DNA of 53,829 bases. It comes from a virus. Positions 36,122 to 44,435 of this stretch are shown here, piece by piece; the stretch's first letter is position 1, and each line of letters opens with the position of its first letter. Under the pieces are notes generated by a model. It did not search any database. It worked only from the letters and a program-made list of their open reading frames with translations, and was not told the DNA's origin. Where the stretch lies: positions 1 to 53,829 of the IMG/VR virus record IMGVR_UViG_3300046167_000114; one strand, 5' to 3'. The position numbers and the translations under genes were made by a program.

Positions 36122-38362
36122 TTATGGGTACTGGGTTCCGCTGCCCGTAGTTTCAGTTGAGGCTGCTTTTTTTGTTAATCTAAACCCAAAACTCACGCCC
36201 GAATTTAGTCTGTATGTGCCAGCACCGCCAAAATTTGTTACTGCTGATGACATATTAAAAGTTGAGGGCATTCCATAAGCGCCCAGCATAATACGAATGG
36301 TAAAACTTGATGATACTGTGAATTCTTGGTTTGGCCCGTTTGCATCAGAATTTAATCCGTATGTAATAAGACTGTTCATCAAATCAGCGCCAGACCCATT
36401 TAAAGTATGTGTACCCCAAATCGTATAATAGTTGCCACCATAATAGACATAATAACCAACACCCTGACCCATATAATTTCCACCGGCATAGAAACTCGTC
36501 TGACCAGCAAAAGTAGCATAAGTGTTGCTACCTTTACTCCAATACGGGGAATTATCACCGAGATTATCAAGAGTGTATGTACCCGCCGCTATTGTGCCTG
36601 TTTCATATAAAACTGTACCATTTATAGTGGAATTAGGGTTAATTGTGTTAGACGCGCTGGTGGTTGTGCCAGAATACACCGTAACCTCTGGGGCATTAGC
36701 AGTAATAATTACACTTTTTGTAGTAGCGTCTACACTGGCAATATTCTGCAATTGCCGACTAGAGCTAATGACATCGGTTCCCTGAATTTCAAGGCTGTCA
36801 ACATTAACAACACCGCTGCGAACCTCTAGGCTCTCATTACCCCCAGCTACTACCCGCCATTGATTGCCTGAGTGAAACTGCATGTAGGTATCAGTATCGC
36901 CAGTTGAACGCACATAATCATCAACCGTAATTCCTTGGACATCTGTGATGTAGTTATTTCCAAGACTTACGTTACCTGTAAACGTACCGCCACCAAAGGG
37001 ATTACCAGAAGGTCCAGTTGGTCCAGTCGGTCCAGTTGGGCCTGTTGAGCCAGTATTACCTGTTGGACCTTGTGGCCCCGTAGGTCCAGTGACAGAGTTT
37101 CCTTGTGGTCCTGTCGGGCCAGTTGGTCCAGTACCACCGTTATTACCCGCTGGCCCCGTTGGACCCGTTGGACCCGTAGGTCCAGTAGCTCCATCATCAC
37201 CATCTGAACCTGTTGGGCCTGTTGGACCCGTAGAACCTTGTGGGCCTGTAGGTCCAGTAGCACCCGTAGGACCAGTCGGGCCTGTAGGTCCAACCAAAGC
37301 TGCATTAGCTATAGTCTGCTTTTCCCATCTGCTTGCACTAACGTCATACACTGGAATTAAATCACTAGATACTGCATCTGTATTAGTAGGAAAACCTGTA
37401 AGAGATGAACCTACATTAGCACTATCTGTAACATTAGCAGACGCTTCAATTCCATTTAGTTTACTATGATCTGCATTAGTAAATACATTACTATCAGATG
37501 CACTTTCCACTAATGCTCTTATTTCTGCAGCGCTTTGGTCAGCAGTAGCACCGCTTTCTATGCCATCCAGCTTTGCACCATCTACAGATAAGTCTCTACC
37601 GTCTACAGTTTGTGATCCTGACATAGTAATGTTACCAGTCATTTGACCACCAGACTTAGGTAGTTTTTCTCCTAAGCTAGTTGCTGTAGTTGTAGCAAAG
37701 TTAGCATCGTCACCTAATGCTGCAGCTAATTCGTTAAGTGTGTTAAGTGCAGCAGGTGCTGAGTCAACTACGTTAGCTGCAGCCGTATTTGCATATGACT
37801 GATACTCAGATTCAATAGTAGCTAGTTGCTTACCATCTAAAGTATCTGCATCAATGTTTAGTGCATCAATGTCAGCTTTAGTCTGGTCAGCAGTAGCACC
37901 TGCTTCTATAGCATTTAGCTTAGAGTGATCTGCGTCAGTAAATACGTTAGAATCTGTAGCAGCCTCTACAGCCGCTCTAATCTCAGCATTTGTTTGGTCA
38001 GCAGTAGCACCCGCCTCAATAGCGTTAAGCTTTGTATGGTCAGCATCAGTAAAGACATTACTATCTGTAGCTGCTTCTACTGCTGCCCTTATCTCAGCAT
38101 CTGTTTGGTCAGCAGTTGCCCCACTTTCAATACCATCTAGCTTAGTATGATCAGCGTCAGTAAATACGTTAGTATCACTACCAGCAACAATTAACGCACG
38201 AATCTCTGAGTGCGTTTGATCTGCAGTAGCATTAGCTTCAATACCGTCTAACTTAGTACCATCATTACTCAAGTTACGACCTTGTGTAGTCCTACCTGAT
38301 TTTGTTTTAATGTTACCGCTAGAATCTAAAAGATCTGCTAACTCTCTTGCTTTACTGGTCAT
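36122..38362 (-). CDS. Collagen-like tail fibre 2
   Basis: 746 aa. The N-terminus ([20 protein letters not shown]) is a phage fibre attachment type. Four or five units of about 35 residues follow, each with ATADQT...AEIRA...[10 protein letters not shown] nearly identical segment to fibre 1 ([18 protein letters not shown]) leads into a collagen-like Gly-Pro-Thr region (about residues 356-452) and a distinct C-terminal globular domain rich in Tyr/Gly. The C-terminus probably binds the receptor. It shares its middle with fibre 1 but not its tip. Confidence 0.75.
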   Translation of the reverse strand: MTSKARELADLLDSSGNIKTKSGRTTQGRNLSNDGTKLDGIEANATADQTHSEIRALIVAGSDTNVFTDADHTKLDGIESGATADQTDAEIRAAVEAATDSNVFTDADHTKLNAIEAGATADQTNAEIRAAVEAATDSNVFTDADHSKLNAIEAGATADQTKADIDALNIDADTLDGKQLATIESEYQSYANTAAANVVDSAPAALNTLNELAAALGDDANFATTTATSLGEKLPKSGGQMTGNITMSGSQTVDGRDLSVDGAKLDGIESGATADQSAAEIRALVESASDSNVFTNADHSKLNGIEASANVTDSANVGSSLTGFPTNTDAVSSDLIPVYDVSASRWEKQTIANAALVGPTGPTGPTGATGPTGPQGSTGPTGPTGSDGDDGATGPTGPTGPTGPAGNNGGTGPTGPTGPQGNSVTGPTGPQGPTGNTGSTGPTGPTGPTGPSGNPFGGGTFTGNVSLGNNYITDVQGITVDDYVRSTGDTDTYMQFHSGNQWRVVAGGNESLEVRSGVVNVDSLEIQGTDVISSSRQLQNIASVDATTKSVIITANAPEVTVYSGTTTSASNTINPNSTINGTVLYETGTIAAGTYTLDNLGDNSPYWSKGSNTYATFAGQTSFYAGGNYMGQGVGYYVYYGGNYYTIWGTHTLNGSGADLMNSLITYGLNSDANGPNQEFTVSSSFTIRIMLGAYGMPSTFNMSSAVTNFGGAGTYRLNSGVSFGFRLTKKAASTETTGSGTQYP
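37005..37293 (-). repeat. Gly-Pro-Thr collagen-like repeat region of fibre 2
   Basis: About 97 residues of Gly-X-Y triplets, mainly GPT with GPQ, GAT, GST, GSD and GPA. Pro sits mostly at X and Thr at Y. The region is punctuated by a GNSVTGPTG break. Such repeats form collagen triple helices in phage and bacterial fibres. Confidence 0.85.
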
Positions 38363-38379
38363 CTACGTATCCTATTTAG

Positions 38380-38922
38380 TTAAACCCATTTTGGGCCTTC
38401 AAACCAAGCTACTAAACTTCTTCGTGTCCCACTCGTTACGGGTTGTACTGCATGTTGTAAGTACGAAGGAAACACTAATACTGTGCCTTTTTGCTTACTT
38501 ATTACTGGGTCAGGTGATGTGCACTCGCTAAAAGAAAAGTCACCGCCTTCATATTCATCTACATGAGAGAGTTGTACAGTTACAGATAGCTTACGATCTA
38601 AACCATCATTGCGGTTCCAATCAATATCGTGGTGCCAAGAGTAATGACCGCCCTCTGAGCCTAAGTATTCTGTAAACTGGATGTCAGCTTTTTTATGAAT
38701 ATGAGCGTTAAAAGCATTTCTATTTGCTATGTCTACAAAGTCATACAAAAGATCCAAAACAGACTTGTTGTTCGTAAGCCATGCAACTCGGCTTTTACGA
38801 ACATCCGACCCACCTTCATTAAAGGTTGATGCTTCCGTTGTATCTCCAGCCAACTTAACTATTTGGTCAACCGTATGTTCAGGGATTGCTCCAGAAAACA
38901 TCTGCCAGTTTTGACGCGTCAT
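38380..38922 (-). CDS. 2OG-Fe(II) oxygenase, prolyl-4-hydroxylase-like
   Basis: 180 aa. Iron ligands are His97 and Asp99 (YSWHHDID, the YxxHxD motif) and His157. 2-oxoglutarate is bound by Arg167, in the usual H-x-V-x-PV-x-x-G-x-R pattern (QHAVQPVTSGTRRSL). These are complete, so it should be active. It lies between the two collagen-like fibre gene pairs and overlaps the chaperone-like gene by 4 bp. The likely substrate is proline in those fibres, but a host or DNA target is possible. Confidence 0.8.
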   Translation of the reverse strand: MTRQNWQMFSGAIPEHTVDQIVKLAGDTTEASTFNEGGSDVRKSRVAWLTNNKSVLDLLYDFVDIANRNAFNAHIHKKADIQFTEYLGSEGGHYSWHHDIDWNRNDGLDRKLSVTVQLSHVDEYEGGDFSFSECTSPDPVISKQKGTVLVFPSYLQHAVQPVTSGTRRSLVAWFEGPKWV

Positions 38923-39209
38923 GGTTTAGTCGGCCAAGTTACATCATTTGGAAACCCAGCTTGCTGGGGAACATTTAATAAATCTGTTCTGTACTGCGTC
39001 CACGCTGCACGTTGTACATCTGTAAAATCATTCCATCTCAAGACATTACTAACAATAGGATCAACATCCATTTGTAGCCTCAAGTCACGATCAGATCTTA
39101 TTGCACTGGGGAGGTTAGCCTCCAACGCTGCTATTTCCTCTTCTGTGTAAGCTCGCACAGTTACTTCGCCAGTAACAGCATTTGTTATTGCTTCAACATA
39201 TTCTGTCAT
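38919..39209 (-). CDS. Tail assembly chaperone-like protein
   Basis: 96 aa. A helix (YTEEEIAALEANLPSAIRSD) precedes the family C-terminus WTQYRTDLLNVPQQAGFP and VTWPTKP. It follows fibre 1 without a gap. It probably assists fibre trimer folding, and is paralogous to the protein at 35905. Confidence 0.7.
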   Translation of the reverse strand: MTEYVEAITNAVTGEVTVRAYTEEEIAALEANLPSAIRSDRDLRLQMDVDPIVSNVLRWNDFTDVQRAAWTQYRTDLLNVPQQAGFPNDVTWPTKP

Positions 39210-41582
39210 TTACTTAACCCCATAAAATTTAATACTGCCTTTAGCCAAAAAAGTACCCGTTGAACCAAAGTAACTAGCATAAAAAGTTATCGATGTTGTA
39301 GATGTGGTAATCCCGTAGTCTGCAGGGCCACCCTGTGTCACGTTATATGAGTAACGCGTCAAATTGGTTTGAAGAGTTGATGCTATTCCAGTAAATCCGT
39401 AGCCAGTAGATAAATCAATTTCTGTACTTGTGTTATTGAGAAATTGAGACCCATATTGGCTTATCATAAATTGTCCACGGGTACTATTTTGCTGCAAATA
39501 AACATATGCATTGTTATTTTGTAAGCCTAATCCTATAGCATATATTTTAAGAAATTTGTAACTACTCAGGTTTAAGCTACTAAGTGTAATACTAGAACCG
39601 GAAGTAACAGTTAAGGTTCCTAATAAGGTAGTTTCACCAGATGCGCCAGTTGGCCCCGTTGGCCCCGTGCTTCCCGTGCTTCCCTGCGGCCCCGTTGGGC
39701 CTGTGCTTCCCGTTGGGCCGGTGACAGAGTTGCCTTGTGGTCCTGTTGGCCCAGTTGGACCTGTAGGACCAGTTGGGCCCGTAGGGCCAGTAGCACCATC
39801 ATCACCGTCAGCACCCGCTGGACCCGTAGGGCCAGTTGGCCCCGTAGAGCCATTAGAACCATTAGATCCTGCTGGACCCGTTGGACCTGTAGGGCCAGTT
39901 GGACCTTGCAATGCCGCATTGGTAATTGTTTGCTTTTCCCATCTACTAGCAGACACATCATATACAGGAATAAGATCTGAACCTGTTGCGTCCGTATTGG
40001 TAGGGAAACCAGTAAGAGAAGTGCCTACGTTTGCACTATCCGTAACATTAGCAGAAGCCTCAATACCATCCAGCTTCGTGCCATCCGCTGCAACGTCACG
40101 ACCATCGACGGTTCCGCTTGCTGCAATATTACCTGTGACCTGTATGCCTGTGCTGGTGGTGGCGAGTTTTTCAGAGCCGTTGTGATATAAAGACACTGCA
40201 CCATTGTCTCGTCCATCAAACATAATTGTTCCGTCAACATCTGTTAAAAGTAAGTTTGAGGCTCTTATTTGTAAATCACCAGTGCCACTGTCTCTAATAT
40301 AGCTAGTAGACCCATCGTGCCAAATCTGTAGGTCAGACCCAGCACCAAAGATGGCTTTGTCGTTGTCTCCTAAATTAATATTACCCGTCATAGTGCCGCC
40401 AGCTTTAGGCAGTGCGGCATCAGCAGTAGTACCCTGTGCGGCTGTAGCGTAGTCGGAGCTATTAAATGCTTTAACTTGTGCTAGGTTAGTAACCTCGCTA
40501 TCCATTAAGGCACCAGCAGCAGTTACATTAGTAGTATCTGTTACATCTGCACTAGCTTCAATACCATTCAGCTTTGTATGGTCTGCATCTGTAAACACAT
40601 TACTGTCAGTAGCGGCTTCTACCGCCGCCCTGATTTCAGCGTTAGTTTGATCGCCAGTTGCTCCTGCTTCAATAGCGTTAAGCTTAGTATGATCAGCGTC
40701 AGTGAAGACGTTACTGTCTGTAGCAGACTCTACAAGAGTGCGTATCTCAGCCGCAGTCTGGTCTGCTGTGGCACCTGTTTCAATACCTGACAGTTTAGTA
40801 TCTTTAGCATCTGTGTAAGCATTAGCTTCTGCTTCATACAAAGTTTTTATTTCTGCGCCTGTCTGATCTGCCGTAGCAGATGCTTCTATACCATCTAGCT
40901 TAGTACCGTCTGCAGCTACATCTCTTCCATCTACAGTACCAGTAACAGTAATGTTACCTGTAACGTCAATACCTGCAGCAAAGTCTACATTAGCATCAAA
41001 CTGCCCACCAGTAGATTTAGGTACAGCATCAGCTACAGTAAAGGACTTAAACGCTACAATATTTAACTCATCTGAAACAGTAGCACCTGTACTTAGAGTA
41101 ACAGTATTTCCACCTGAAACACTATAGTCTGTACCACCACCTTCTAAGACAATACCGTTAAGAAATACTAATACGTTATCTTCAAAAAATGCTAGTTGGT
41201 TGCTATTGTCATCATTACCAGTAAACGCTGTTTGACCAGATGTAGCAGTAAAGTAAAAGTAATCAATAGAGCGATTACCTAAGTTTTCAATATCAGTAGC
41301 AGACGTAGTAATAAATACTTCTGACTCAGCTACTAAATTAAGTAAAGACCCTGTAGAGCTTTCCTCATAGGATCTTGACATAGTGGTTCCGCTATGAGTG
41401 TAGACTCCTGTGCCTACTTCCCAGTTGTTACCATTAATAATTGTGTAGCGTACTGAGTTACCATTAAGGATACCACCTTGAGCAAAAGTTTGAAATCCTC
41501 CTACAGCAGAACCAAGGGTAATAGTACCTGTTCCTGTAGTAGACGTATTTACTTTTACACGATTTGCAAACTTAATTGTCAT
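39210..41582 (-). CDS. Collagen-like tail fibre 1
   Basis: 790 aa. An N-terminal domain ([20 protein letters not shown]) with [20 protein letters not shown] is a known phage fibre attachment fold. Repeats with ATADQT...AEIR...SNVFTDADH follow, and a [20 protein letters not shown] segment is typical of fibres. A collagen-like region (about residues 558-645) precedes a 100-residue C-terminal domain. It shares its middle with fibre 2, so the two arose by duplication or domain exchange. Confidence 0.75.
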   Translation of the reverse strand: MTIKFANRVKVNTSTTGTGTITLGSAVGGFQTFAQGGILNGNSVRYTIINGNNWEVGTGVYTHSGTTMSRSYEESSTGSLLNLVAESEVFITTSATDIENLGNRSIDYFYFTATSGQTAFTGNDDNSNQLAFFEDNVLVFLNGIVLEGGGTDYSVSGGNTVTLSTGATVSDELNIVAFKSFTVADAVPKSTGGQFDANVDFAAGIDVTGNITVTGTVDGRDVAADGTKLDGIEASATADQTGAEIKTLYEAEANAYTDAKDTKLSGIETGATADQTAAEIRTLVESATDSNVFTDADHTKLNAIEAGATGDQTNAEIRAAVEAATDSNVFTDADHTKLNGIEASADVTDTTNVTAAGALMDSEVTNLAQVKAFNSSDYATAAQGTTADAALPKAGGTMTGNINLGDNDKAIFGAGSDLQIWHDGSTSYIRDSGTGDLQIRASNLLLTDVDGTIMFDGRDNGAVSLYHNGSEKLATTSTGIQVTGNIAASGTVDGRDVAADGTKLDGIEASANVTDSANVGTSLTGFPTNTDATGSDLIPVYDVSASRWEKQTITNAALQGPTGPTGPTGPAGSNGSNGSTGPTGPTGPAGADGDDGATGPTGPTGPTGPTGPTGPQGNSVTGPTGSTGPTGPQGSTGSTGPTGPTGASGETTLLGTLTVTSGSSITLSSLNLSSYKFLKIYAIGLGLQNNNAYVYLQQNSTRGQFMISQYGSQFLNNTSTEIDLSTGYGFTGIASTLQTNLTRYSYNVTQGGPADYGITTSTTSITFYASYFGSTGTFLAKGSIKFYGVK
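39645..39907 (-). repeat. Gly-Pro-Thr collagen-like repeat region of fibre 1
   Basis: About 88 residues of Gly-X-Y triplets, mostly GPT, with GSN, GAD, GDD, GPQ and GST. It has the same GNSVTGPTG break as fibre 2, so the regions are homologous. Pro is mainly at X and Thr at Y. Confidence 0.85.
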
Positions 41583-41604
41583 GGATAGGTATCCTTAAAG
41601 TATC

Positions 41605-42042
41605 TTATGCAATACGAATTACTGCTGTACCTGCTGCTGCCGCAGGAAACTCAATAGTTAAATCACCTGCTGTTGCACTAACTGTACCACCAAAGTCAAT
41701 AACTGCTATTGCTTTGTTAGCCTGTGCAGTATTGTAAATAATACAACCATCTGTAGAGATAGTTACATTTTGAAATACCTCATCAGTAAAGTCAACAATA
41801 GCTGTGCTACCAGCTAAAGTAATAGCAGCGCCATCTAGTACTTGACCACCTGCAGTGTAATTTGTTCCTGATGCTTCATCTGAGTTACCAGTAACATTTG
41901 AGTAGTTAGTAGTAGCTGCACCATACGTACCTGATGGTGAAGCTTTAATTAGAGCCAATTTTAGTGTGTGAGTATCAAGATCGTGAACACCGCCAAGTAG
42001 CTCTTGCTTAAACGTGTTGCACATTGCTGTAGTAATAGCCAT
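41605..42042 (-). CDS. Virion structural protein
   Basis: 145 aa, beta-rich, starting MAITTAMCNTFKQELLGGVH. The pattern HTLKLALIKASPSGTYGAAT is widespread in phage structural clusters. It stands immediately after the major capsid gene and could be a decoration or head-completion protein. AAGGGATACCCTCA precedes the ATG. Confidence 0.6.
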   Translation of the reverse strand: MAITTAMCNTFKQELLGGVHDLDTHTLKLALIKASPSGTYGAATTNYSNVTGNSDEASGTNYTAGGQVLDGAAITLAGSTAIVDFTDEVFQNVTISTDGCIIYNTAQANKAIAVIDFGGTVSATAGDLTIEFPAAAAGTAVIRIA

Positions 42043-42070
42043 TGAGGGTATCCCTTATAATAAGCACAAA

Positions 42071-42093
42071 GGGGCCAGCATGTAGCCAGCCCC
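42071..42093 (-). terminator. Hairpin terminator or attenuator after the capsid gene
   Basis: GGGGCCAGC and GCCAGCCCC flank a 5-nt loop. The stem has GGGGC/GCCCC and GC/GC pairs around a 2-nt internal mismatch. On the - strand it is followed by TTTGTGCTTATT. It could limit read-through from the capsid gene into the tail genes. Confidence 0.6.
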
Positions 42094-42108
42094 TAAGTAT
42101 AACATCAA

Positions 42109-43176
42109 TTAAGCAGCGTTGTATGCTGCTGTGACCAACGCTTGTGGGCGAAGAATTTTGCGACCGTAAAGGTGCATACCGCGCACGATGTCAGCGAATG
42201 AATCTGGATCACGATAGTTTTCCACGTTGTTGATCTGCTCAGCAGAAGCAACAGCATCATCCTGACCACCCAAGATAACACCAAAGTTGGCGTCTTGAGC
42301 CAAAGCACCAGAAGTGCCAGCGCCAGTACCCTTAGCAGGTAATGCGTTTGAAACATATACACGGAAGCCGTGCAAGTTGTTCAACACAAGACCGTTTTGC
42401 AAGCCAGCACCACCGTAATCGGCGTTCAACATGCGACTGTCTTCGTCTTTGAGCATCTCTACGAACACCGGGTCAACAACCAGCCATCTTCCTCGTGACT
42501 CAACGTTAGCTGTGTCCATCTGACGAGCCATACGCGCAATCACTGTCAAAGGTGAGACAGTTGCGGTTGACAAGGCAGTTGCACCGGGCAAACGTGGGGC
42601 CAATGGAATTGAGTCACCAGTTGCATAGGCTGTTGAAGCTGAGTCAGCAGAACCTAATGAGCCAAAGTCAGTAGCGTCCAAGTGATTCACTTTCAAAAAT
42701 TCACCGTCAAGCTGGTTGGCTGTTGGGTGCTGTGCATCACCAGAAGTAGATGTAATCAACGCACCTGCAGAGGTGAAACCTGACATGTATGACAGTACGT
42801 CTGTATCCATTGAGTCAGCCATTTTATAAGCTGCACGATCAGATGCTAAACGAACAAAGTCTACATTGGCGAATTGCTCTTCAATGTCATCCATCTTGAA
42901 GGCAAAGTAGTTTGCTTTGTCGATGGTCAATGAAAAGTCAGAGTCATCAAGCTTCTCAACAGAGATGTTTGTATGACGTTGCAGAGCGTTGACGGTTACG
43001 TCTGGCTCTTTTTGGATGCGAACAGTGTCGCCTTGGTTTGCAATCTCACCAAAATATGAGTTGTTGGTAATTGCGTTAGTGACAGCAGAGCGCCGTAGAG
43101 CAATCTGTGCCTGTTTTGAGTAGATAATCGGAGAGAAGTTTCCGTTAAATCCACCTGATGCGGATGTAATAGCCAT
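42109..43176 (-). CDS. Major capsid protein, HK97 fold
   Basis: 355 aa and intact. The order QIALRRSAVTNAITNNSYFG, GDTVRIQKEPDVTVNALQ, DKANYFAFKMDDIEEQFANV, GRWLVVDPVFVEML and GILRPQ-like end (GRKILRPQALVTAAY) matches podovirus capsid proteins of the HK97/P22-like fold. It is the shell subunit. It has its own control region upstream (43177-43406) and a hairpin downstream. GAAAGGAAACCATT precedes the ATG. Confidence 0.85.
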   Translation of the reverse strand: MAITSASGGFNGNFSPIIYSKQAQIALRRSAVTNAITNNSYFGEIANQGDTVRIQKEPDVTVNALQRHTNISVEKLDDSDFSLTIDKANYFAFKMDDIEEQFANVDFVRLASDRAAYKMADSMDTDVLSYMSGFTSAGALITSTSGDAQHPTANQLDGEFLKVNHLDATDFGSLGSADSASTAYATGDSIPLAPRLPGATALSTATVSPLTVIARMARQMDTANVESRGRWLVVDPVFVEMLKDEDSRMLNADYGGAGLQNGLVLNNLHGFRVYVSNALPAKGTGAGTSGALAQDANFGVILGGQDDAVASAEQINNVENYRDPDSFADIVRGMHLYGRKILRPQALVTAAYNAA

Positions 43177-43406
43177 AATGGTTTCCTTTCAATGATATGG
43201 CGTTGATAGTAACACTATACCCACTTGAAAGAGGCCTTCTGTAATAGGGTAGTCAGCTTTGCTTTAGAGATGCCTCTCTGTAAGCGCTGGGCCTATACGT
43301 CAGGGTGAGTCTTATATTTGTGGCGATTGTGCTTTTTATAAAGCATACACACACTTTAATATATGTGTATATGCTATAGTTTTATCTATGATAATGTTAA
43401 TGTCAA
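43177..43406 (-). promoter_or_regulatory. Capsid gene leader with promoter-like elements and hairpins
   Basis: A 230-bp gap in an otherwise tight block. On the - strand, TTGACA (43401-43406) and TTAACA (43395-43400) are followed by TATAGC (43373-43378); TTAACA to TATAGC leaves 16 bp. Downstream, an imperfect 10-bp stem lies at about 43343-43375 (GCATACACAC with GTGTATATGC on +), and GCTTT/AAAGC flank a short loop near 43331-43344. These suggest a separate promoter and leader for the capsid gene. Elements read by eye only. Confidence 0.45.
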
Positions 43407-44366
43407 CTACTTCTTTGACATATCATAAATAAATTTACCAGAGCGCTGAGCATCTAAGATCTCTTCCATGCGCTTCTCGTATTCTTTGATAGACATTTTA
43501 GCTACCATAGACTCACTAATATAGTTAGATGAATCGTCTGGGTTAGGTGTAGATACCTTCTTAGCTTTTACAGAAGAAGCAGCATTCTTATCACTGCTAG
43601 ACTGCTTCATTGTCTTGATGCCTTTATCTACCTTGTATAGATCTAATACACGAGCTACTGATTTAGCATCATCGGTGTTCTCATACAAAGCATCCTGTAC
43701 CCATTTAGGCTGTTCTTCTGCCCATGTATGGAATGCATCATCTTCGCGGATCTGTGCGAAGTCAGGGTGTATGTTAAGTAGCTCTACCTCTGCCTTTTCT
43801 TTCTTGGCTTGAGTACGCATACTTTCTATTTCTTGTAAGCGACTATCTAGATCAGAAGCACGTTCATTAGCCTTCTTATCCGCAATAGCTTCAATGATAC
43901 CAGCTACGTCAGGGTACTTCTTAGTCCAAGCATCAATCTCTTCTTCTGACTTAGGTAGTACAAGCTCATTCTTAGCAGCTAAGTCTAGTTGACCTTTTAA
44001 CTTGTCTAACTCCGCTTTATACTCTGCATCTTTCTCTTGCATGTACTTACGGATATCAGAGTATCGCTTTTTAAAGCTCTTCTCTTCTGCACTCAGATCA
44101 GCATCATCCTTTGCGGGTGCTTCTGCTTCCTCTGAGGCTTCTTCTTGTTTGGTATCACTTTTTGTCTGTACTTCGGGTTCGACAGACTCTGAGCTACTGG
44201 GTTCCTCTTGAGTAGCTTCTTCTGTTGAGGCTTCTTGCTCTTCATCGTCCTGTTTTATGCCAGCATCTTTTAAAAGCTGAGCTAACTCCTGTTCATCTCT
44301 CTGTACACGAGACATATTACGCATGTGTGATGCAGATTCAACTGCAATAGTTTGGGCTTCCGACAT
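43407..44366 (-). CDS. Scaffolding protein
   Basis: 319 aa, very acidic, with Glu/Ser-rich residues 35-100 and a long coiled-coil (about 100-200). The C-terminus (KEYEKRMEEILDAQRSGKFI) is helical and charged, as expected for capsid binding. It lies directly before the capsid gene in transcription order. Confidence 0.75.
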   Translation of the reverse strand: MSEAQTIAVESASHMRNMSRVQRDEQELAQLLKDAGIKQDDEEQEASTEEATQEEPSSSESVEPEVQTKSDTKQEEASEEAEAPAKDDADLSAEEKSFKKRYSDIRKYMQEKDAEYKAELDKLKGQLDLAAKNELVLPKSEEEIDAWTKKYPDVAGIIEAIADKKANERASDLDSRLQEIESMRTQAKKEKAEVELLNIHPDFAQIREDDAFHTWAEEQPKWVQDALYENTDDAKSVARVLDLYKVDKGIKTMKQSSSDKNAASSVKAKKVSTPNPDDSSNYISESMVAKMSIKEYEKRMEEILDAQRSGKFIYDMSKK

Positions 44367-44435
44367 TTCTTACTCCTTTATGTTGGGGCCAGCCTAAGCT
44401 GGGTAGCCTTATAGTTATTTATTGTCGTTTATTTA

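Noticed and set aside
37089-40185. Long + strand ORFs rich in GPVGPV opposite the fibre genes
   Set aside because: They are antisense images of the Gly-Pro-Thr repeats, since GGN-CCN triplets read as Pro/Gly on both strands. There is no ribosome site or neighbour context on that strand.
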